Assembly: GCF_907165215.1 (NCBI RefSeq) | Contig: NZ_CAJRAY010000048.1 | Location: 1-60,909, forward strand | Direction of reading: 5' to 3' | DNA: 60,909 bases | Origin: Thermobacillus xylanilyticus | GTDB lineage: Bacteria > Bacillota > Bacilli > Paenibacillales > Paenibacillaceae | In this document: piece after piece, positions 1-9,107 of the stretch | Layout: each line of letters opens with the position of its first letter | How positions within the stretch are numbered: position 1 is the first letter of the stretch | The notes under the pieces: model-generated | The model's input: the letters and a program-made list of their open reading frames with translations, nothing else | Databases searched by the model: none | Told to the model about the DNA's origin: nothing | Position numbers and translations under genes: made by a program

Positions 1-73
1 TTTGGGGTTCGCGTTCCAAGCATCTTAAATGACTGCCCACGCTAGCTTGACACTGACTAAGACCGGTTTCGGG

Positions 74-102
74 TTGACGAGGACTTCAGGATTCGGTATA
101 GT
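74..102 (+). promoter_or_regulatory. sigma-A promoter of the trp operon
   Basis: TTGACG at 74-79, a 17-base spacer and TATAGT at 97-102 form a near-consensus vegetative promoter. Transcription should start near 109, about 290 bases before trpE, leaving a leader long enough for the attenuation elements described below. Confidence 0.75.
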
Positions 103-124
103 GAAGATATTCTCCGCGCAGCCG

Positions 125-185
125 GAGGGCTGGCGCGGACGAAGACGAGACGAGCAGAGCATTGGATGAGATGAGACGAGACGAG
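125..185 (+). promoter_or_regulatory. TRAP-like binding site (GAG repeat array) in the trp leader
   Basis: GAG triplets start at 125, 147, 152, 157, 168, 173, 178 and 183. Seven of them lie on a 5-base period (triplet plus two-base spacer) with one degenerate position near 162, and an AAG at 142 extends the register. Evenly spaced GAG/TAG triplets in the leader RNA are the binding site of TRAP (MtrB), which wraps the RNA when tryptophan is plentiful. GCAGAGC at 154-160 could also pair, with one bulge, with 286-293, the 5' arm of the downstream terminator, as an antiterminator would. The array is seen directly; TRAP as its reader is inferred, because mtrB is not in the window. Confidence 0.75.
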
Positions 186-285
186 GGCGAACTTGCGGCC
201 GCTGCGCATGCAGCAGGTCTTTGTGCGGCATGTCCCGGGGACTGCCCGGTTGGCTGCTGTCATATCGTCTGTCAACGCATTCCAG

Positions 286-312
286 GCTCCTGCCGTCGGC
301 AGGAGCTTTTTT
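286..312 (+). terminator. trp attenuator terminator
   Basis: GCTCCTGCC (286-294), loop GTC, and GGCAGGAGC (298-306) form a perfect 9-bp stem followed by six T. It lies between the promoter and trpE, 85 bases before the start codon, so it is an attenuator and not the end of an upstream gene. TRAP bound upstream would prevent the competing antiterminator and let this hairpin form. Confidence 0.85.
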
Positions 313-397
313 GATGCCCGCCGTGTCCGTCAGGCTCGCGCACAGCTCTGCCGGCGGAATCGGTGCAGCCGATTGCTCTGCATGAGGAGGAGTAAGC

Positions 398-1942
398 ATG
401 TCCCGCGAACTTCAGGAAGTCATCCGCCTGGCGTCAACGTACAATCTCATTCCGATCGTCCGCAGCGTCATGGCCGACACGGAGACGCCGATCCGGCTGT
501 TCCAGCATTTCGCAGGCGAAAAGCGCGCGTTTCTGCTGGAGAGCGTGGAAGGCGGCATCAAATGGGCGCGCTATTCGTACATCGGCACCGATCCGTTCAT
601 GGTCATCCGCGGCAAAAACGGCCGCATGACGATCGAGAAGAACGGAAAGATCGAAGTTCACGAGGGCAAGCCGCTCGAACTGCTCAAGGCGCACCTCCGT
701 ACGTACCGAAGTCCGGCGTTGCCCGAACTGCCGTCGTTCACCGGCGGAGCGATCGGATTTTTCGGCTATGATCTGCTTCAATATTACGAACGGCTGCCCG
801 CGCACCAGGTCGACGATCTGCAAATGGACGACCTTCAGTTCATGTTCTGCGACCAGCTCATCGTGTTCGATCATTTCAAGCAGCAGATTCAGATCGTTGC
901 GAACGTGCATGTGCAGGACGGTGCGACCGACCGGGACATCGAGGCGGCGTACAAAGAGACAAACCGGAAGATCGACGCGCTCATCGAACGGCTGCGGCAG
1001 CCGCTGCCGAAGCCGATTCTGGCCGGTGTGACGCCGCCGGAGAGTCCCGAGCTCGGCGAGATCCGCTCCAATGTGACGAAAGAGGCGTTCATGGCGAACG
1101 TGGAGCGGGCGAAGGAATACATCCGGGCGGGCGACATTTTCCAGGTCGTGCTGTCCCAGCGGTTCAGCATCGAAACCGACGTCGATCCGCTGCACGTCTA
1201 CCGGGTGCTGCGCACGATGAACCCGTCGCCGTATCTGTACTATCTGAAGCTGGACGACGAGACCATCGTCGGCGCGTCGCCGGAAGCGCTGGTGAAGGTG
1301 GATGGCCGCAAGGTCGAGACGCGGCCGATCGCCGGCACGCGGCCGCGCGGCAAGACGCCGGAAGAAGATCTGGCGCTTGAGCGCGAACTGCTCGCCGACG
1401 AGAAGGAGCGGGCGGAGCATCTGATGCTGGTCGACCTCGGCCGCAACGACATCGGCCGCGTCGCCGAATTCGGCACGGTCAAGGTTGACGCGTATATGGA
1501 GATCGAGCGGTATTCGCATGTCATGCACATCGTCTCGAATGTGTCCGGCATGCTTAGGGAAGATAAAGATTTCTTCGACGCGTTCGTCTCCTGCATGCCG
1601 GCGGGCACCGTCTCCGGCGCGCCGAAGCTCAGGGCGATGGAGATCATCGCCGAGCTCGAGCGCGAAGCGCGGGGCGCCTACGCGGGAGCGATCGGTTATC
1701 TCGGCTTCGCGGGCAGCCTGAACACGTGCATCACGATCCGGACGATCGTGTTCAAGCACGGCAAAGCATATGTGCAGGCCGGCGCCGGCATCGTCTGGGA
1801 CTCGGTGCCGGAGAACGAATACCAGGAGACGGTGAACAAGGCGATGGCGCTGCTGAAGGCGATCCGCACGGCGGAAGCCGCGTTCCCGGCGAAGGGACCG
1901 GCCGGGGCGGTTGCGGTTGCGCCGAATCTCGATTACGCGTGA
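398..1942 (+). CDS. trpE: anthranilate synthase component I
   Basis: Converts chorismate plus ammonia (supplied by the glutaminase subunit) to anthranilate, the first step of tryptophan synthesis. The 514-residue length is normal. The N-terminal domain carries the LLES motif (46-49) that forms the feedback-inhibition site for tryptophan in this family. The C-terminal chorismate-binding domain has AGDIFQVVLSQRF near 243, RPIAGTRPRG near 308, and PAGTVSGAPK near 403. The ATG follows a GGAGGAG ribosome site. No glutaminase gene (trpG/pabA) follows, so the amidotransferase subunit must be encoded elsewhere, as in B. subtilis. First gene of the trp operon, under the attenuator. Confidence 0.97.
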   Translation: MSRELQEVIRLASTYNLIPIVRSVMADTETPIRLFQHFAGEKRAFLLESVEGGIKWARYSYIGTDPFMVIRGKNGRMTIEKNGKIEVHEGKPLELLKAHLRTYRSPALPELPSFTGGAIGFFGYDLLQYYERLPAHQVDDLQMDDLQFMFCDQLIVFDHFKQQIQIVANVHVQDGATDRDIEAAYKETNRKIDALIERLRQPLPKPILAGVTPPESPELGEIRSNVTKEAFMANVERAKEYIRAGDIFQVVLSQRFSIETDVDPLHVYRVLRTMNPSPYLYYLKLDDETIVGASPEALVKVDGRKVETRPIAGTRPRGKTPEEDLALERELLADEKERAEHLMLVDLGRNDIGRVAEFGTVKVDAYMEIERYSHVMHIVSNVSGMLREDKDFFDAFVSCMPAGTVSGAPKLRAMEIIAELEREARGAYAGAIGYLGFAGSLNTCITIRTIVFKHGKAYVQAGAGIVWDSVPENEYQETVNKAMALLKAIRTAEAAFPAKGPAGAVAVAPNLDYA

Positions 1943-1970
1943 TGACGGGCATGGAAGGGAGAGGTTGAAC

Positions 1971-3023
1971 ATGGAACAGGCGGTTACGGGAATGACGATG
2001 CAGGAGGCGCTCGCGCATCTGATCGCGGGCAACGATCTGACGCGCGAGCAGGCGGAAGACGTGATGAACCGGATCATGGACGGCGAAGCGACCCCGGCCC
2101 AGATCGCGGGCGTGCTGACGGCGCTCCGGATGAAAGGCGAGACGGTTGACGAGATCGCCGGTTTTGCGAAAATTATGCGTGAGAAATCGAACCGGGTGCA
2201 GACGGCCCAGGACGGGCTGCTCGACACGTGCGGCACCGGCGGGTCGGGCATCCACAAGTTCAATGTGTCGACGTCGTCCGCGATCATCGCGGCGGCGGCA
2301 GGCGTTCGCGTGGCGAAGCACGGCAACCGGGCGATGTCCGGCAAAGCGGGCAGCGCCGACGTGCTGGAAGCGCTCGGCGTCAACATTCGTCTGACGCCCG
2401 AACAGGCGGCGGAATGTCTGGCCGAGACGGGCATCTGTTTCATGTTCGCGCAGTTGTTCCACCCGTCCATGAAACATGCGGCGGGACCGCGCCGGGAGCT
2501 CGGCGTCCGTACAATCTTCAACATGCTCGGCCCGCTGACGAACCCGGCGGGCGCAGACCGGCAGCTGCTCGGGCTGTACGATCGGACGAAGACGGAGACG
2601 ATCGCCGAAGTGCTGCGTCAGCTCGGGATCAGGCGGGCGCTCGTCGTCGGCAGTTTCGAAGGACTGGACGAGATCAGCATTTCGCAGGATACGCAGGTGT
2701 CGGAGCTGAAGGACGGCGTAATCCGGACTTACGTGCTGACGCCGGAAGCGCTCGGCCTCATGCGCCGCCCGCTCAGCGAAGTCGTCGGCGGCTCGCCGGA
2801 GGAGAATGCGGCGATCGTCCGCCGCATCTTCGCGGGCGAGGAGCGCGGCGCCTATCGGGACATCGTGCTGGCGAACGCCGGAGCCTGCATCTACCTCGGC
2901 GGCAAAGCGGAGACGCTCCAGGCGGGCGTCGAAACGGCCGCTGCCGTCATCGACTCGGGCGCGGCCGAGTCGAAGCTGCACGAACTGATCCGGAAGACGG
3001 GGGAATTCGCACATGTATCTTGA
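1971..3023 (+). CDS. trpD: anthranilate phosphoribosyltransferase
   Basis: Transfers phosphoribosyl from PRPP to anthranilate. The 350-residue protein has the PRPP/Mg site GTGGSG near 86, KHGNRA near 113, and the acidic metal-binding segment GLDEIS near 231. I chose the ATG at 1971 because GGGAGAGG sits about 7 bases upstream and the family begins at this point; an in-frame upstream start would overlap the end of trpE. The 3' end overlaps trpC by 11 bases, indicating translational coupling. Confidence 0.96.
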   Translation: MEQAVTGMTMQEALAHLIAGNDLTREQAEDVMNRIMDGEATPAQIAGVLTALRMKGETVDEIAGFAKIMREKSNRVQTAQDGLLDTCGTGGSGIHKFNVSTSSAIIAAAAGVRVAKHGNRAMSGKAGSADVLEALGVNIRLTPEQAAECLAETGICFMFAQLFHPSMKHAAGPRRELGVRTIFNMLGPLTNPAGADRQLLGLYDRTKTETIAEVLRQLGIRRALVVGSFEGLDEISISQDTQVSELKDGVIRTYVLTPEALGLMRRPLSEVVGGSPEENAAIVRRIFAGEERGAYRDIVLANAGACIYLGGKAETLQAGVETAAAVIDSGAAESKLHELIRKTGEFAHVS

Positions 3024-3807
3024 TCGCATCGTCGCCGTGAAGCGCGGCGAGGTTGAGGAATTGAAGGCGCAGCTGAATCCGGCCGAAGCGGAGCGTCGCA
3101 TCGCGGCGCTGCCGCCTTGCCGCGGCTTCAGGCGCGCGCTTGCGGAAGGCCGGCGGCGGGAAATCGGCCTGATCGCGGAAGTGAAGAAAGCATCGCCGTC
3201 GAAGGGGCTGATCCGCGAAGATTTCCATCCGGTCGGGCTCGCCCGCAGCTACGAGGCGGCGGGCGCGGATTGTCTGTCCGTTCTGACGGACCGCCAATTC
3301 TTCCAGGGGGCGAACGACTATCTGACCCGGATCCGCGATTCCGTCAGCCTGCCGCTGCTGCGCAAAGATTTCACCATCGATCCGCTGCAGATCTACGAAG
3401 CGCGGCTGATCGGCGCGGACGCCATCCTGCTCATCGCGGCGATCCTGACGCCGGACGAGCTCAAGACTTATTACCGGCTTGCGAAGGACCTCGGCATGGA
3501 TGCGCTGGTGGAAGTTCACGACCGGCGGGAGATGGAAACGGTACTGGACCTCGGCATCGCGGAGCTCGTCGGCATCAACAACCGCGATCTGCGCACGTTC
3601 GTGACGGATCTGAAGACGACGGAAGAGCTGGCCCGGCTCGTGCCGGATGACGCGACGCTCGTCAGCGAGAGCGGCATTTCGTCGCCGGACGACATCCGGC
3701 GGGTGCGGGAAGCGGGGGCGCGCGCCGTGCTGATCGGCGAGCATTTCATGCGCCAGCCGGATGTCGGCGAAGCGGTCCTCGCGCTGATGGAGCCGATCGC
3801 GCGATGA
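3013..3807 (+). CDS. trpC: indole-3-glycerol-phosphate synthase
   Basis: Closes the indole ring: CdRP to indole-3-glycerol phosphate plus CO2. A 264-residue TIM barrel with the catalytic-lysine segment [11 protein letters not shown] near 56, a second lysine in RKDFTID near 117, and INNRDL and SESGI phosphate-binding loops near the C-terminus. Starts inside the end of trpD and overlaps trpF by four bases (ATGA). It is a monofunctional enzyme, not fused to TrpF as in E. coli. Confidence 0.96.
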   Translation: MYLDRIVAVKRGEVEELKAQLNPAEAERRIAALPPCRGFRRALAEGRRREIGLIAEVKKASPSKGLIREDFHPVGLARSYEAAGADCLSVLTDRQFFQGANDYLTRIRDSVSLPLLRKDFTIDPLQIYEARLIGADAILLIAAILTPDELKTYYRLAKDLGMDALVEVHDRREMETVLDLGIAELVGINNRDLRTFVTDLKTTEELARLVPDDATLVSESGISSPDDIRRVREAGARAVLIGEHFMRQPDVGEAVLALMEPIAR

Positions 3808-4460
3808 GCACGCGGATCAAAATCTGCGGACTTCGGGACGCGGAGACGATCCGCGCCATGGACGGTCTGCCGATCCACGAGATCGGCTTCGTGTTCGCGA
3901 AGAGCCGGCGCCAGGTCACGGCGGAAGCGGCGGCGGAACTGATCCGCGCGGCGCGTTCGCTGCGCTGCGCGGATGGCATGCCGCCGCGGACGGTCGGCGT
4001 CTTCGTCGACCCCGAGCCGGAGGCGCTGCGCGATGTGCTGCGGGCGGCGCCGCTCGACATCGTGCAGCTCCACGGCTCGGAGACGCCGGAATATTGCCGG
4101 CGGATCCGCTCGGAGCTCGGCGTCCGCGTATGGAAAGTGTTCGCCATCCGCGGCGGAGACGCCCCCGCGGCCGAGCGGATCGCGCCCTACGCGGGCGCCA
4201 TCGACGCCGCCTTGATCGACACCGCCGGCGGCGGCACCGGGTCGGTGTTCGACTGGCGGCTCGTCACCGATTACAAGACGGCGGCCCGGGCCATCGGGGT
4301 GCCGCTCTACGTCGCGGGCGGTCTGAACGAGTACAATGTCAGGGAATTGGTCGACGCCCACGAACCGGACGGCGTCGACGTGTCAAGCGGCGTCGAGACG
4401 GACGGCGTGAAAGACCCGGTCAAAATACGAAGCTTTGTCGGAAGGGTGGCAGAAGGATGA
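3804..4460 (+). CDS. trpF: phosphoribosylanthranilate isomerase
   Basis: Amadori rearrangement of phosphoribosylanthranilate to CdRP. 218 residues with the family's N-terminal KICGLR (catalytic Cys), [27 protein letters not shown] (catalytic Asp) and GVDVSSGVE motifs. ATGA overlaps at both ends, with trpC before and trpB after, place it firmly in the operon. Confidence 0.96.
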   Translation: MSTRIKICGLRDAETIRAMDGLPIHEIGFVFAKSRRQVTAEAAAELIRAARSLRCADGMPPRTVGVFVDPEPEALRDVLRAAPLDIVQLHGSETPEYCRRIRSELGVRVWKVFAIRGGDAPAAERIAPYAGAIDAALIDTAGGGTGSVFDWRLVTDYKTAARAIGVPLYVAGGLNEYNVRELVDAHEPDGVDVSSGVETDGVKDPVKIRSFVGRVAEG

Positions 4461-5653
4461 ATCAGGTGCCGGACCAGCACGGCCGCTTCGGCCGTTTCGG
4501 CGGCCGCTATGTGCCGGAGACATTGATGAACGCGTTGTTCGAGCTCGAAGACGCGTATTTGAAATTTTCGAAAGATCCCGTGTTTCTAGCCGAACTGGAC
4601 GGGCTGCTCAGGCAATATTCGGGCAGGCCGACGCCGCTCTACTACGCCGGCCGGCTGACGGAGCGCCTCGGCGGAGCGAAGATCTATCTGAAACGCGAAG
4701 ACCTGAACCATACGGGAGCGCACAAAATCAACAACGCGCTCGGGCAGGGGCTGCTCGCGAAGCGGATGGGCAAGACGAAGATCATCGCCGAGACGGGCGC
4801 CGGCCAGCACGGCGTGGCGTCGGCGACGGTCGCCGCGCTGCTCGGCCTCGAGTGCAAGGTGTTCATGGGCGAAGAAGACATGAAGCGGCAGGAGCTGAAC
4901 GTCTTCCGGATGCGCCTGCTCGGGGCGGAAGTGGTGCCGGTCACGAGCGGCACGCGGACGCTGAAGGACGCGTGCAACGAGACGCTGCGCTACTGGGTCA
5001 GCCATGTCGAAGATACCTATTATATTCTTGGCTCCGCGACCGGTCCGCATCCGTACCCGATGATGGTGCGCGACTTCCAGCGCGTGATCGGTGTCGAGGC
5101 GCGGGAGCAGATTCTCGCGGCGGAAGGCCGGCTGCCGGATGTTATCGTGGCGGCCGTCGGCGGCGGCAGCAATGCCATCGGCATTTTCCATCCGTTCCTG
5201 GAGGATTGGGACGTGAAGCTGATCGGCGTGGAAGCGGGCGGACGCGGCATTGATACGGACGAGCATGCGGCGACGTTGACGAAGGGCCGTCAGGGCGTGT
5301 TCCAGGGCTCACTCAGCTACGTCCTGCAGGATGAATACGGCCAGGTGCTGCCGGCGCATTCGATCTCGGCCGGCCTCGACTATCCCGGAATCGGTCCGGA
5401 ACATTCATATTTGAAAGATTCCGGACGGGCCGAGTACGTGCCGATTACCGACGCCGAAGCGCTTGAAGCGCTGCAGGTGCTGTCGGCTTCGGAAGGCATC
5501 ATTCCCGCGCTCGAATCGGCGCATGCGGTCGCGCAAGCCATCAAGCTGGCGCCGACGCTTCCGAAGGACGCGATCGTGGTCGTCAATCTGTCCGGCCGGG
5601 GAGACAAGGACGTGGAATCGATCATGTCGTATCTGGAGGGGGAAAACCGGTGA
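4457..5653 (+). CDS. trpB: tryptophan synthase beta chain
   Basis: PLP enzyme joining indole and serine to give tryptophan in an alpha2-beta2 complex with TrpA. 398 residues. The PLP lysine lies in [13 protein letters not shown] (about residue 90), the catalytic glutamate in AETGAGQHG, and the phosphate-binding glycine loop is GGGSNAIG near 234. The start is set by the ATGA overlap with trpF; the frame stays open further upstream but that part is inside trpF. It ends in a GTGA overlap with trpA. Confidence 0.97.
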   Translation: MNQVPDQHGRFGRFGGRYVPETLMNALFELEDAYLKFSKDPVFLAELDGLLRQYSGRPTPLYYAGRLTERLGGAKIYLKREDLNHTGAHKINNALGQGLLAKRMGKTKIIAETGAGQHGVASATVAALLGLECKVFMGEEDMKRQELNVFRMRLLGAEVVPVTSGTRTLKDACNETLRYWVSHVEDTYYILGSATGPHPYPMMVRDFQRVIGVEAREQILAAEGRLPDVIVAAVGGGSNAIGIFHPFLEDWDVKLIGVEAGGRGIDTDEHAATLTKGRQGVFQGSLSYVLQDEYGQVLPAHSISAGLDYPGIGPEHSYLKDSGRAEYVPITDAEALEALQVLSASEGIIPALESAHAVAQAIKLAPTLPKDAIVVVNLSGRGDKDVESIMSYLEGENR

Positions 5654-6456
5654 ACCGCATTGACGCGACATTCGAGAGACTGCGCCGGGAAGGGAAGTCG
5701 GCGCTCATTCCGTTCTTGACGATCGGCGACCCGGATCTGGCCGCATCCGCGGAACTGATCGCCGCGTGCGCGGCGGCCGGGGCGGACATGATCGAGCTCG
5801 GCGTGCCGTATTCCGATCCGCTCGCGGACGGCCCGGTCATTCAGCGGGCATCCGAGCGCGCGCTGCAAAACCGCGTGACGCTGGAGGACGTCGTCCGCAC
5901 CGCCGCGGAAGCGCGCAGGCTGGGGGCGGATATACCTTATATTTTGTTTTCCTATTATAATCCGGTGCTCCAGTACGGGCTCGACCGCTTCTTCAAGCTG
6001 CTTGAAGAACATGACATCAGCGGACTTATCGTGCCGGACCTGCCGCTGGAGGAAGACGGGGAATTGCGCGACCGGGCGGAAGCGGCGGGCATCCACCTCA
6101 TACCGCTTGTCGCGCCGACGTCTCACGAGCGGATTGCCCGGATCACCGCCAGGGCACGCGGATTCGTCTACTGCGTCTCTTCGCTCGGCGTAACGGGCAT
6201 GCGGTCCGAATTTCATGCATCCATTGACGATTTTCTCGCCTCCGTGCGGAGCGCTTCGCCGGTGCCGATCTGCGTCGGGTTCGGCATTTCGAACCGGGAA
6301 CAGGTGCTCAGGTTCGAAGGGAAGACGGACGGCGTCATCGTCGGCAGCGCGATCGTGCGCAAGATTGAAGAGGCGCTGCCGCTCCTTGGAGATTCCGGGA
6401 AGCGGGCCGAGGGCGTGCGGCAGGTGGAACAATTCATCCGTTCCCTGCGCGTGTGA
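5650..6456 (+). CDS. trpA: tryptophan synthase alpha chain
   Basis: Cleaves indole-3-glycerol phosphate to indole, channelled to TrpB. 268 residues. The catalytic Glu lies in [16 protein letters not shown] (about 48) and the catalytic Asp in the same segment (about 59). The substrate loops GLIVPDLP and VGFGIS are present. GTG start overlapping the trpB stop (GTGA). Last trp gene; a 144-base gap with a long hairpin separates it from hisC. Confidence 0.96.
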   Translation: MNRIDATFERLRREGKSALIPFLTIGDPDLAASAELIAACAAAGADMIELGVPYSDPLADGPVIQRASERALQNRVTLEDVVRTAAEARRLGADIPYILFSYYNPVLQYGLDRFFKLLEEHDISGLIVPDLPLEEDGELRDRAEAAGIHLIPLVAPTSHERIARITARARGFVYCVSSLGVTGMRSEFHASIDDFLASVRSASPVPICVGFGISNREQVLRFEGKTDGVIVGSAIVRKIEEALPLLGDSGKRAEGVRQVEQFIRSLRV

Positions 6457-6510
6457 TCACTTGCCGATTGCCGGCGGATGTGCGACAATTTGTTCTATGA
6501 CAAGCGTGCG

Positions 6511-6570
6511 AAACGGCCGGGCCGGGAGTCGTGGCGAAGCACCGATTCGGCGGAACAGTGCCGGCCGTTT
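6511..6570 (+). repeat. long inverted repeat between trpA and hisC
   Basis: AAACGGCCGG (6511-6520) and CCGGCCGTTT (6561-6570) are perfect 10-base complements enclosing 40 bases that can fold further. There is no clean T run, so it is a weak terminator candidate; RNA processing or partial termination between the trp genes and hisC-tyrA is also possible. Confidence 0.5.
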
Positions 6571-6600
6571 TGAATAACCCCGATGATGAGGTGAACCGCT

Positions 6601-7698
6601 GTGCAGCCCAAAAGCAATATCGTTCATCTGCCGGTCTATCAGCCGGGCAAGCCGATTGAAGAAGTGAAGCGGGAGCTCGGCCTGACGGAAGTGATCAAGC
6701 TTGCGTCGAACGAGAACCCGTTCGGTTGTTCCGAGGCGGCGAAACAAGCCATCATGAATGAATTGGCCAACACAAGCCTGTATCCCGACGGCGCTGCCGT
6801 CGCCCTGACGGAGGCGCTGGCCGGGCATCTCGGCGTCGGCAAGGATCAGATCATCTTCGGGGCGGGTTCGGACGAAGTGATCCTGATGATCGCCCGCGCG
6901 TTCCTCGTGCCGGGCGACGAGACGATCATGGCCGACGAGACGTTCCCGCAATACAGGCACAACGTGGAGATCGAAGGCGCAAAGATCATCGAAGTGCCGC
7001 TGAAGGACGGCCGTCACGACCTGCCCGCCATGCTGGAGAAGGTGACGGACAAGACGAAGATCGTCTGGATCTGCAATCCGAACAATCCGACGGGCACCAT
7101 TGTGACGAAGGACGAGTTGGATGCGTTCATGGCGAAGGTGCCGGCGCATGTGCTCGTCGTGCTGGACGAAGCGTACTGCGAATATATCGACGATCCGGCT
7201 TATCCGAACGGTATCGAATATGTGAAGCGTTATCCGAACGTGATTTCGCTCCGCACGTTCTCGAAGATTTACGGACTCGCTTCGCTCCGGATCGGATACG
7301 GCATCGGCACGCCGGAAATTATCCGTTACATCAATCAGGTGCGCGAACCGTTCAATACGACGCGCTACGCCCAGGCCGCGGCGAAGGCCGCCCTCGAAGA
7401 CACGGCGTTCATCGCGGAATGCAGGCGGCGGAACGCCGAAGGGCTCGCCTATCTGAAGGCCGAGTTCGACCGGCTCGATCTGCGCTATTTCGAACCATAC
7501 GGCAACTTCGTCATGTTCGATACGGGCATACCGTCGCAGAAGGTATTCGATGCGCTGCTCCGCAAAGGAATCATTTCGCGCGCGCGCTGGACGCATTACC
7601 CGACGCATATCCGCATCACGGTGGGCAGCGCTGAACAGAACCGCAAGTTCATCGAGGCGTTGGAACAAGTGTTGCAGGAATTGGCGGTGCAAATCTGA
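6601..7698 (+). CDS. hisC: histidinol-phosphate / aromatic aminotransferase
   Basis: Fold-type I PLP aminotransferase. In B. subtilis the HisC at the same position serves both histidine synthesis and the last transamination to tyrosine and phenylalanine, and its placement before tyrA suggests the same dual role here. 365 residues. WICNPNNPTGT near 155 and the PLP lysine in RTFSKIYGLASLRIGYG (about 222) are clear. GTG start with GAGGTG upstream. Followed by tyrA after only four bases. Confidence 0.93.
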   Translation: MQPKSNIVHLPVYQPGKPIEEVKRELGLTEVIKLASNENPFGCSEAAKQAIMNELANTSLYPDGAAVALTEALAGHLGVGKDQIIFGAGSDEVILMIARAFLVPGDETIMADETFPQYRHNVEIEGAKIIEVPLKDGRHDLPAMLEKVTDKTKIVWICNPNNPTGTIVTKDELDAFMAKVPAHVLVVLDEAYCEYIDDPAYPNGIEYVKRYPNVISLRTFSKIYGLASLRIGYGIGTPEIIRYINQVREPFNTTRYAQAAAKAALEDTAFIAECRRRNAEGLAYLKAEFDRLDLRYFEPYGNFVMFDTGIPSQKVFDALLRKGIISRARWTHYPTHIRITVGSAEQNRKFIEALEQVLQELAVQI

Positions 7699-7702
7699 CT
7701 CC

Positions 7703-8794
7703 ATGACCAAGATCGCGATTTTCGGCGTCGGACTCATCGGCGGTTCGCTTGCGCTTTGCTTCAAGGGGAAACCCGGCCTGCACGTCATCGGGCATTCCCA
7801 TCGTCAATCCTCGATTGAACGTTACCTCGCCCGAGGCGTCGTCGATGCGGCGACGACGTCGATGGAAGAGGCGGCGGCTGACGCGGATTTCATTTTTCTG
7901 TGCGTGCCGGTCGGCAACCTGGAAGACTATCTCCGCCGGCTGGCCGCCATGAAGCTGAAACCCGGCTGCATCATCACGGATGTCGGCAGCACGAAATCGT
8001 CGGTCGCCGCCTGCGCGCGATCGCTGGATTTCGGCGACGCGGTGTTCATCGGCGGTCATCCGATGGCGGGCAAGGAGAAATCCGGCGTCGAAGCGGCTAC
8101 CTCGCTGCTGTTCGAGAACGCCTATTACGTGTTGACGCCGGAGCCCGACACGCCGCAGGAAGCGGTCGACCGGCTGGCCGGTCTGATCCGCCATACGAAA
8201 GCCAACATCGTGTTCGTCGATCCCGACCAGCACGACACGATTGTCGGCGCGATCAGCCATCTGCCGCATGTCATTGCCGTGCAGCTCGTGAATCAGATCC
8301 GGGCGTACAATGAAACCAATCCGCTGTATTCCGCGCTGGCCGCCGGCGGGTTCCGCGACATTACGCGGATCGCATCGAGTGATCCCGTCATCTGGCGCGA
8401 TATTCTCATCAACAATCGCAGCGTTTTGATCCGGCTGCTGAAAGAGTGGCAGGAGGGCGTGAGCGGATTTATCGAAATGCTGGAGCGGATGGATGAACGG
8501 ATGGTGGAGGAAGCGTTCCGTACGGCCGGCGAGTTCCGCAGCAGTCTGCCGGAACGGCGCCGGGGCGTCATCGACCCGCTGTACGAATGTTACATCGACG
8601 TGCCGGACCATCCGGGCATCATCGGCAAAATCGCGACGGAGCTCGGCAACGAGCGGATCAACATCAGCAACCTGCAAATCATCGAGAGCCGGGAGGACGT
8701 GCCGGGCATCTTGCGGCTGTCGTTCCGGACACAGCCGGATTTCGACCGCGCGGTTCAACTGCTCGCCTCGATGGGATTCGAAGTCAACATGTAA
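7703..8794 (+). CDS. tyrA: prephenate dehydrogenase with C-terminal ACT domain
   Basis: Oxidative decarboxylation of prephenate to 4-hydroxyphenylpyruvate on the way to tyrosine. 363 residues: an N-terminal Rossmann domain (GVGLIGGSLAL), DVGSTKSSV, the prephenate-binding GGHPMAGKEKSG with its catalytic-site His, a helical dimerisation domain, and an ACT domain from about residue 295, presumably for tyrosine feedback. The ATG at 7703 lies four bases after the hisC stop with no strong ribosome site, so translation is probably coupled. The next gene of the B. subtilis cluster, aroE, is absent here. Confidence 0.95.
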   Translation: MTKIAIFGVGLIGGSLALCFKGKPGLHVIGHSHRQSSIERYLARGVVDAATTSMEEAAADADFIFLCVPVGNLEDYLRRLAAMKLKPGCIITDVGSTKSSVAACARSLDFGDAVFIGGHPMAGKEKSGVEAATSLLFENAYYVLTPEPDTPQEAVDRLAGLIRHTKANIVFVDPDQHDTIVGAISHLPHVIAVQLVNQIRAYNETNPLYSALAAGGFRDITRIASSDPVIWRDILINNRSVLIRLLKEWQEGVSGFIEMLERMDERMVEEAFRTAGEFRSSLPERRRGVIDPLYECYIDVPDHPGIIGKIATELGNERINISNLQIIESREDVPGILRLSFRTQPDFDRAVQLLASMGFEVNM

Positions 8795-8880
8795 GCGCAA
8801 GGCCGAGTCGGAACCGGGCGGGGTTCCCGCGCTCGGCTTGCCGGCCGCCTGTAGGACGCAAAAATGTTGTAAACGCATAC

Positions 8881-8909
8881 TTGACATTTTGAAAACGGAT
8901 ACATATACT
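8881..8909 (+). promoter_or_regulatory. near-consensus sigma-A promoter for a short transcript
   Basis: TTGACA (8881-8886), 17 bases, TATACT (8904-8909). This is the best-scoring promoter by eye in the window, yet no coding region starts downstream before a strong terminator at 8966-8992. Confidence 0.8.
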
Positions 8910-8914
8910 GAAGA

Positions 8915-8992
8915 TACAGTATGGTTTCTCTCCACTCCTATCCAAATTCTTGCACCCATCGTGCAGCCACCCGGAAGGGTGGTCTTTTTTTT
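8915..8992 (+). ncRNA. candidate small regulatory RNA (about 77 nt)
   Basis: The predicted transcript begins near 8915 and ends at a terminator of GCCACCC, a GGAA loop, and GGGTGGT, followed by eight T (8966-8992). A small hairpin (TGCAC/GTGCA, 8951-8965) precedes it. The 5' third is purine/pyrimidine mixed; 8926-8946 is C/T-rich and apparently unpaired, with CTCC and CTCCT segments complementary to Shine-Dalgarno sequences, the usual seed of trans-acting sRNAs in Gram-positive bacteria. A 25-codon ATG frame at 8921 lacks any ribosome site. I do not recognise a known RNA family. It could instead be a leader fragment, but the next gene is 380 bases away. Confidence 0.55.
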
Positions 8993-9086
8993 GTTTAAAA
9001 AATCCTCATCTATGCCACCAATCGCTTGTTTCAATCGTCTATAACATTGCGTCATGCTGCGGCCGGAAAAAACTTGAACTCCCCAA

Positions 9087-9107
9087 ATCACAAATCTGTG
9101 ATACAAT
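9087..9107 (+). promoter_or_regulatory. inverted repeat over a -10-like element
   Basis: ATCACA-AATC-TGTGAT (9087-9102) is a perfect 6-base inverted repeat whose right end overlaps TACAAT (9102-9107). A TTGAAC lies upstream at 9074 but with an over-long 22-base spacing. It looks like an operator covering a weak promoter. The half sites resemble CRP/FNR half sites but in the opposite arrangement, so the regulator is unknown. The rest of the 8993-9290 stretch shows no coding region. Confidence 0.35.

Noticed and set aside
193..771. Open frame overlapping the trp leader and the start of trpE
   Set aside because: It overlaps the attenuator terminator and trpE in another frame, with arginine-rich shadow composition.
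434..2524. A 696-codon open frame on the minus strand opposite trpE and trpD
   Set aside because: Shadow of GC-rich coding sequence: no ribosome site, Arg/Ala/His-rich nonsense composition, and the plus strand encodes unmistakable TrpE and TrpD.
8921..8998. A 25-codon ATG frame within the candidate small RNA, considered as a leader peptide
   Set aside because: No ribosome site upstream, no run of a regulatory amino acid, and it reads through the terminator hairpin.
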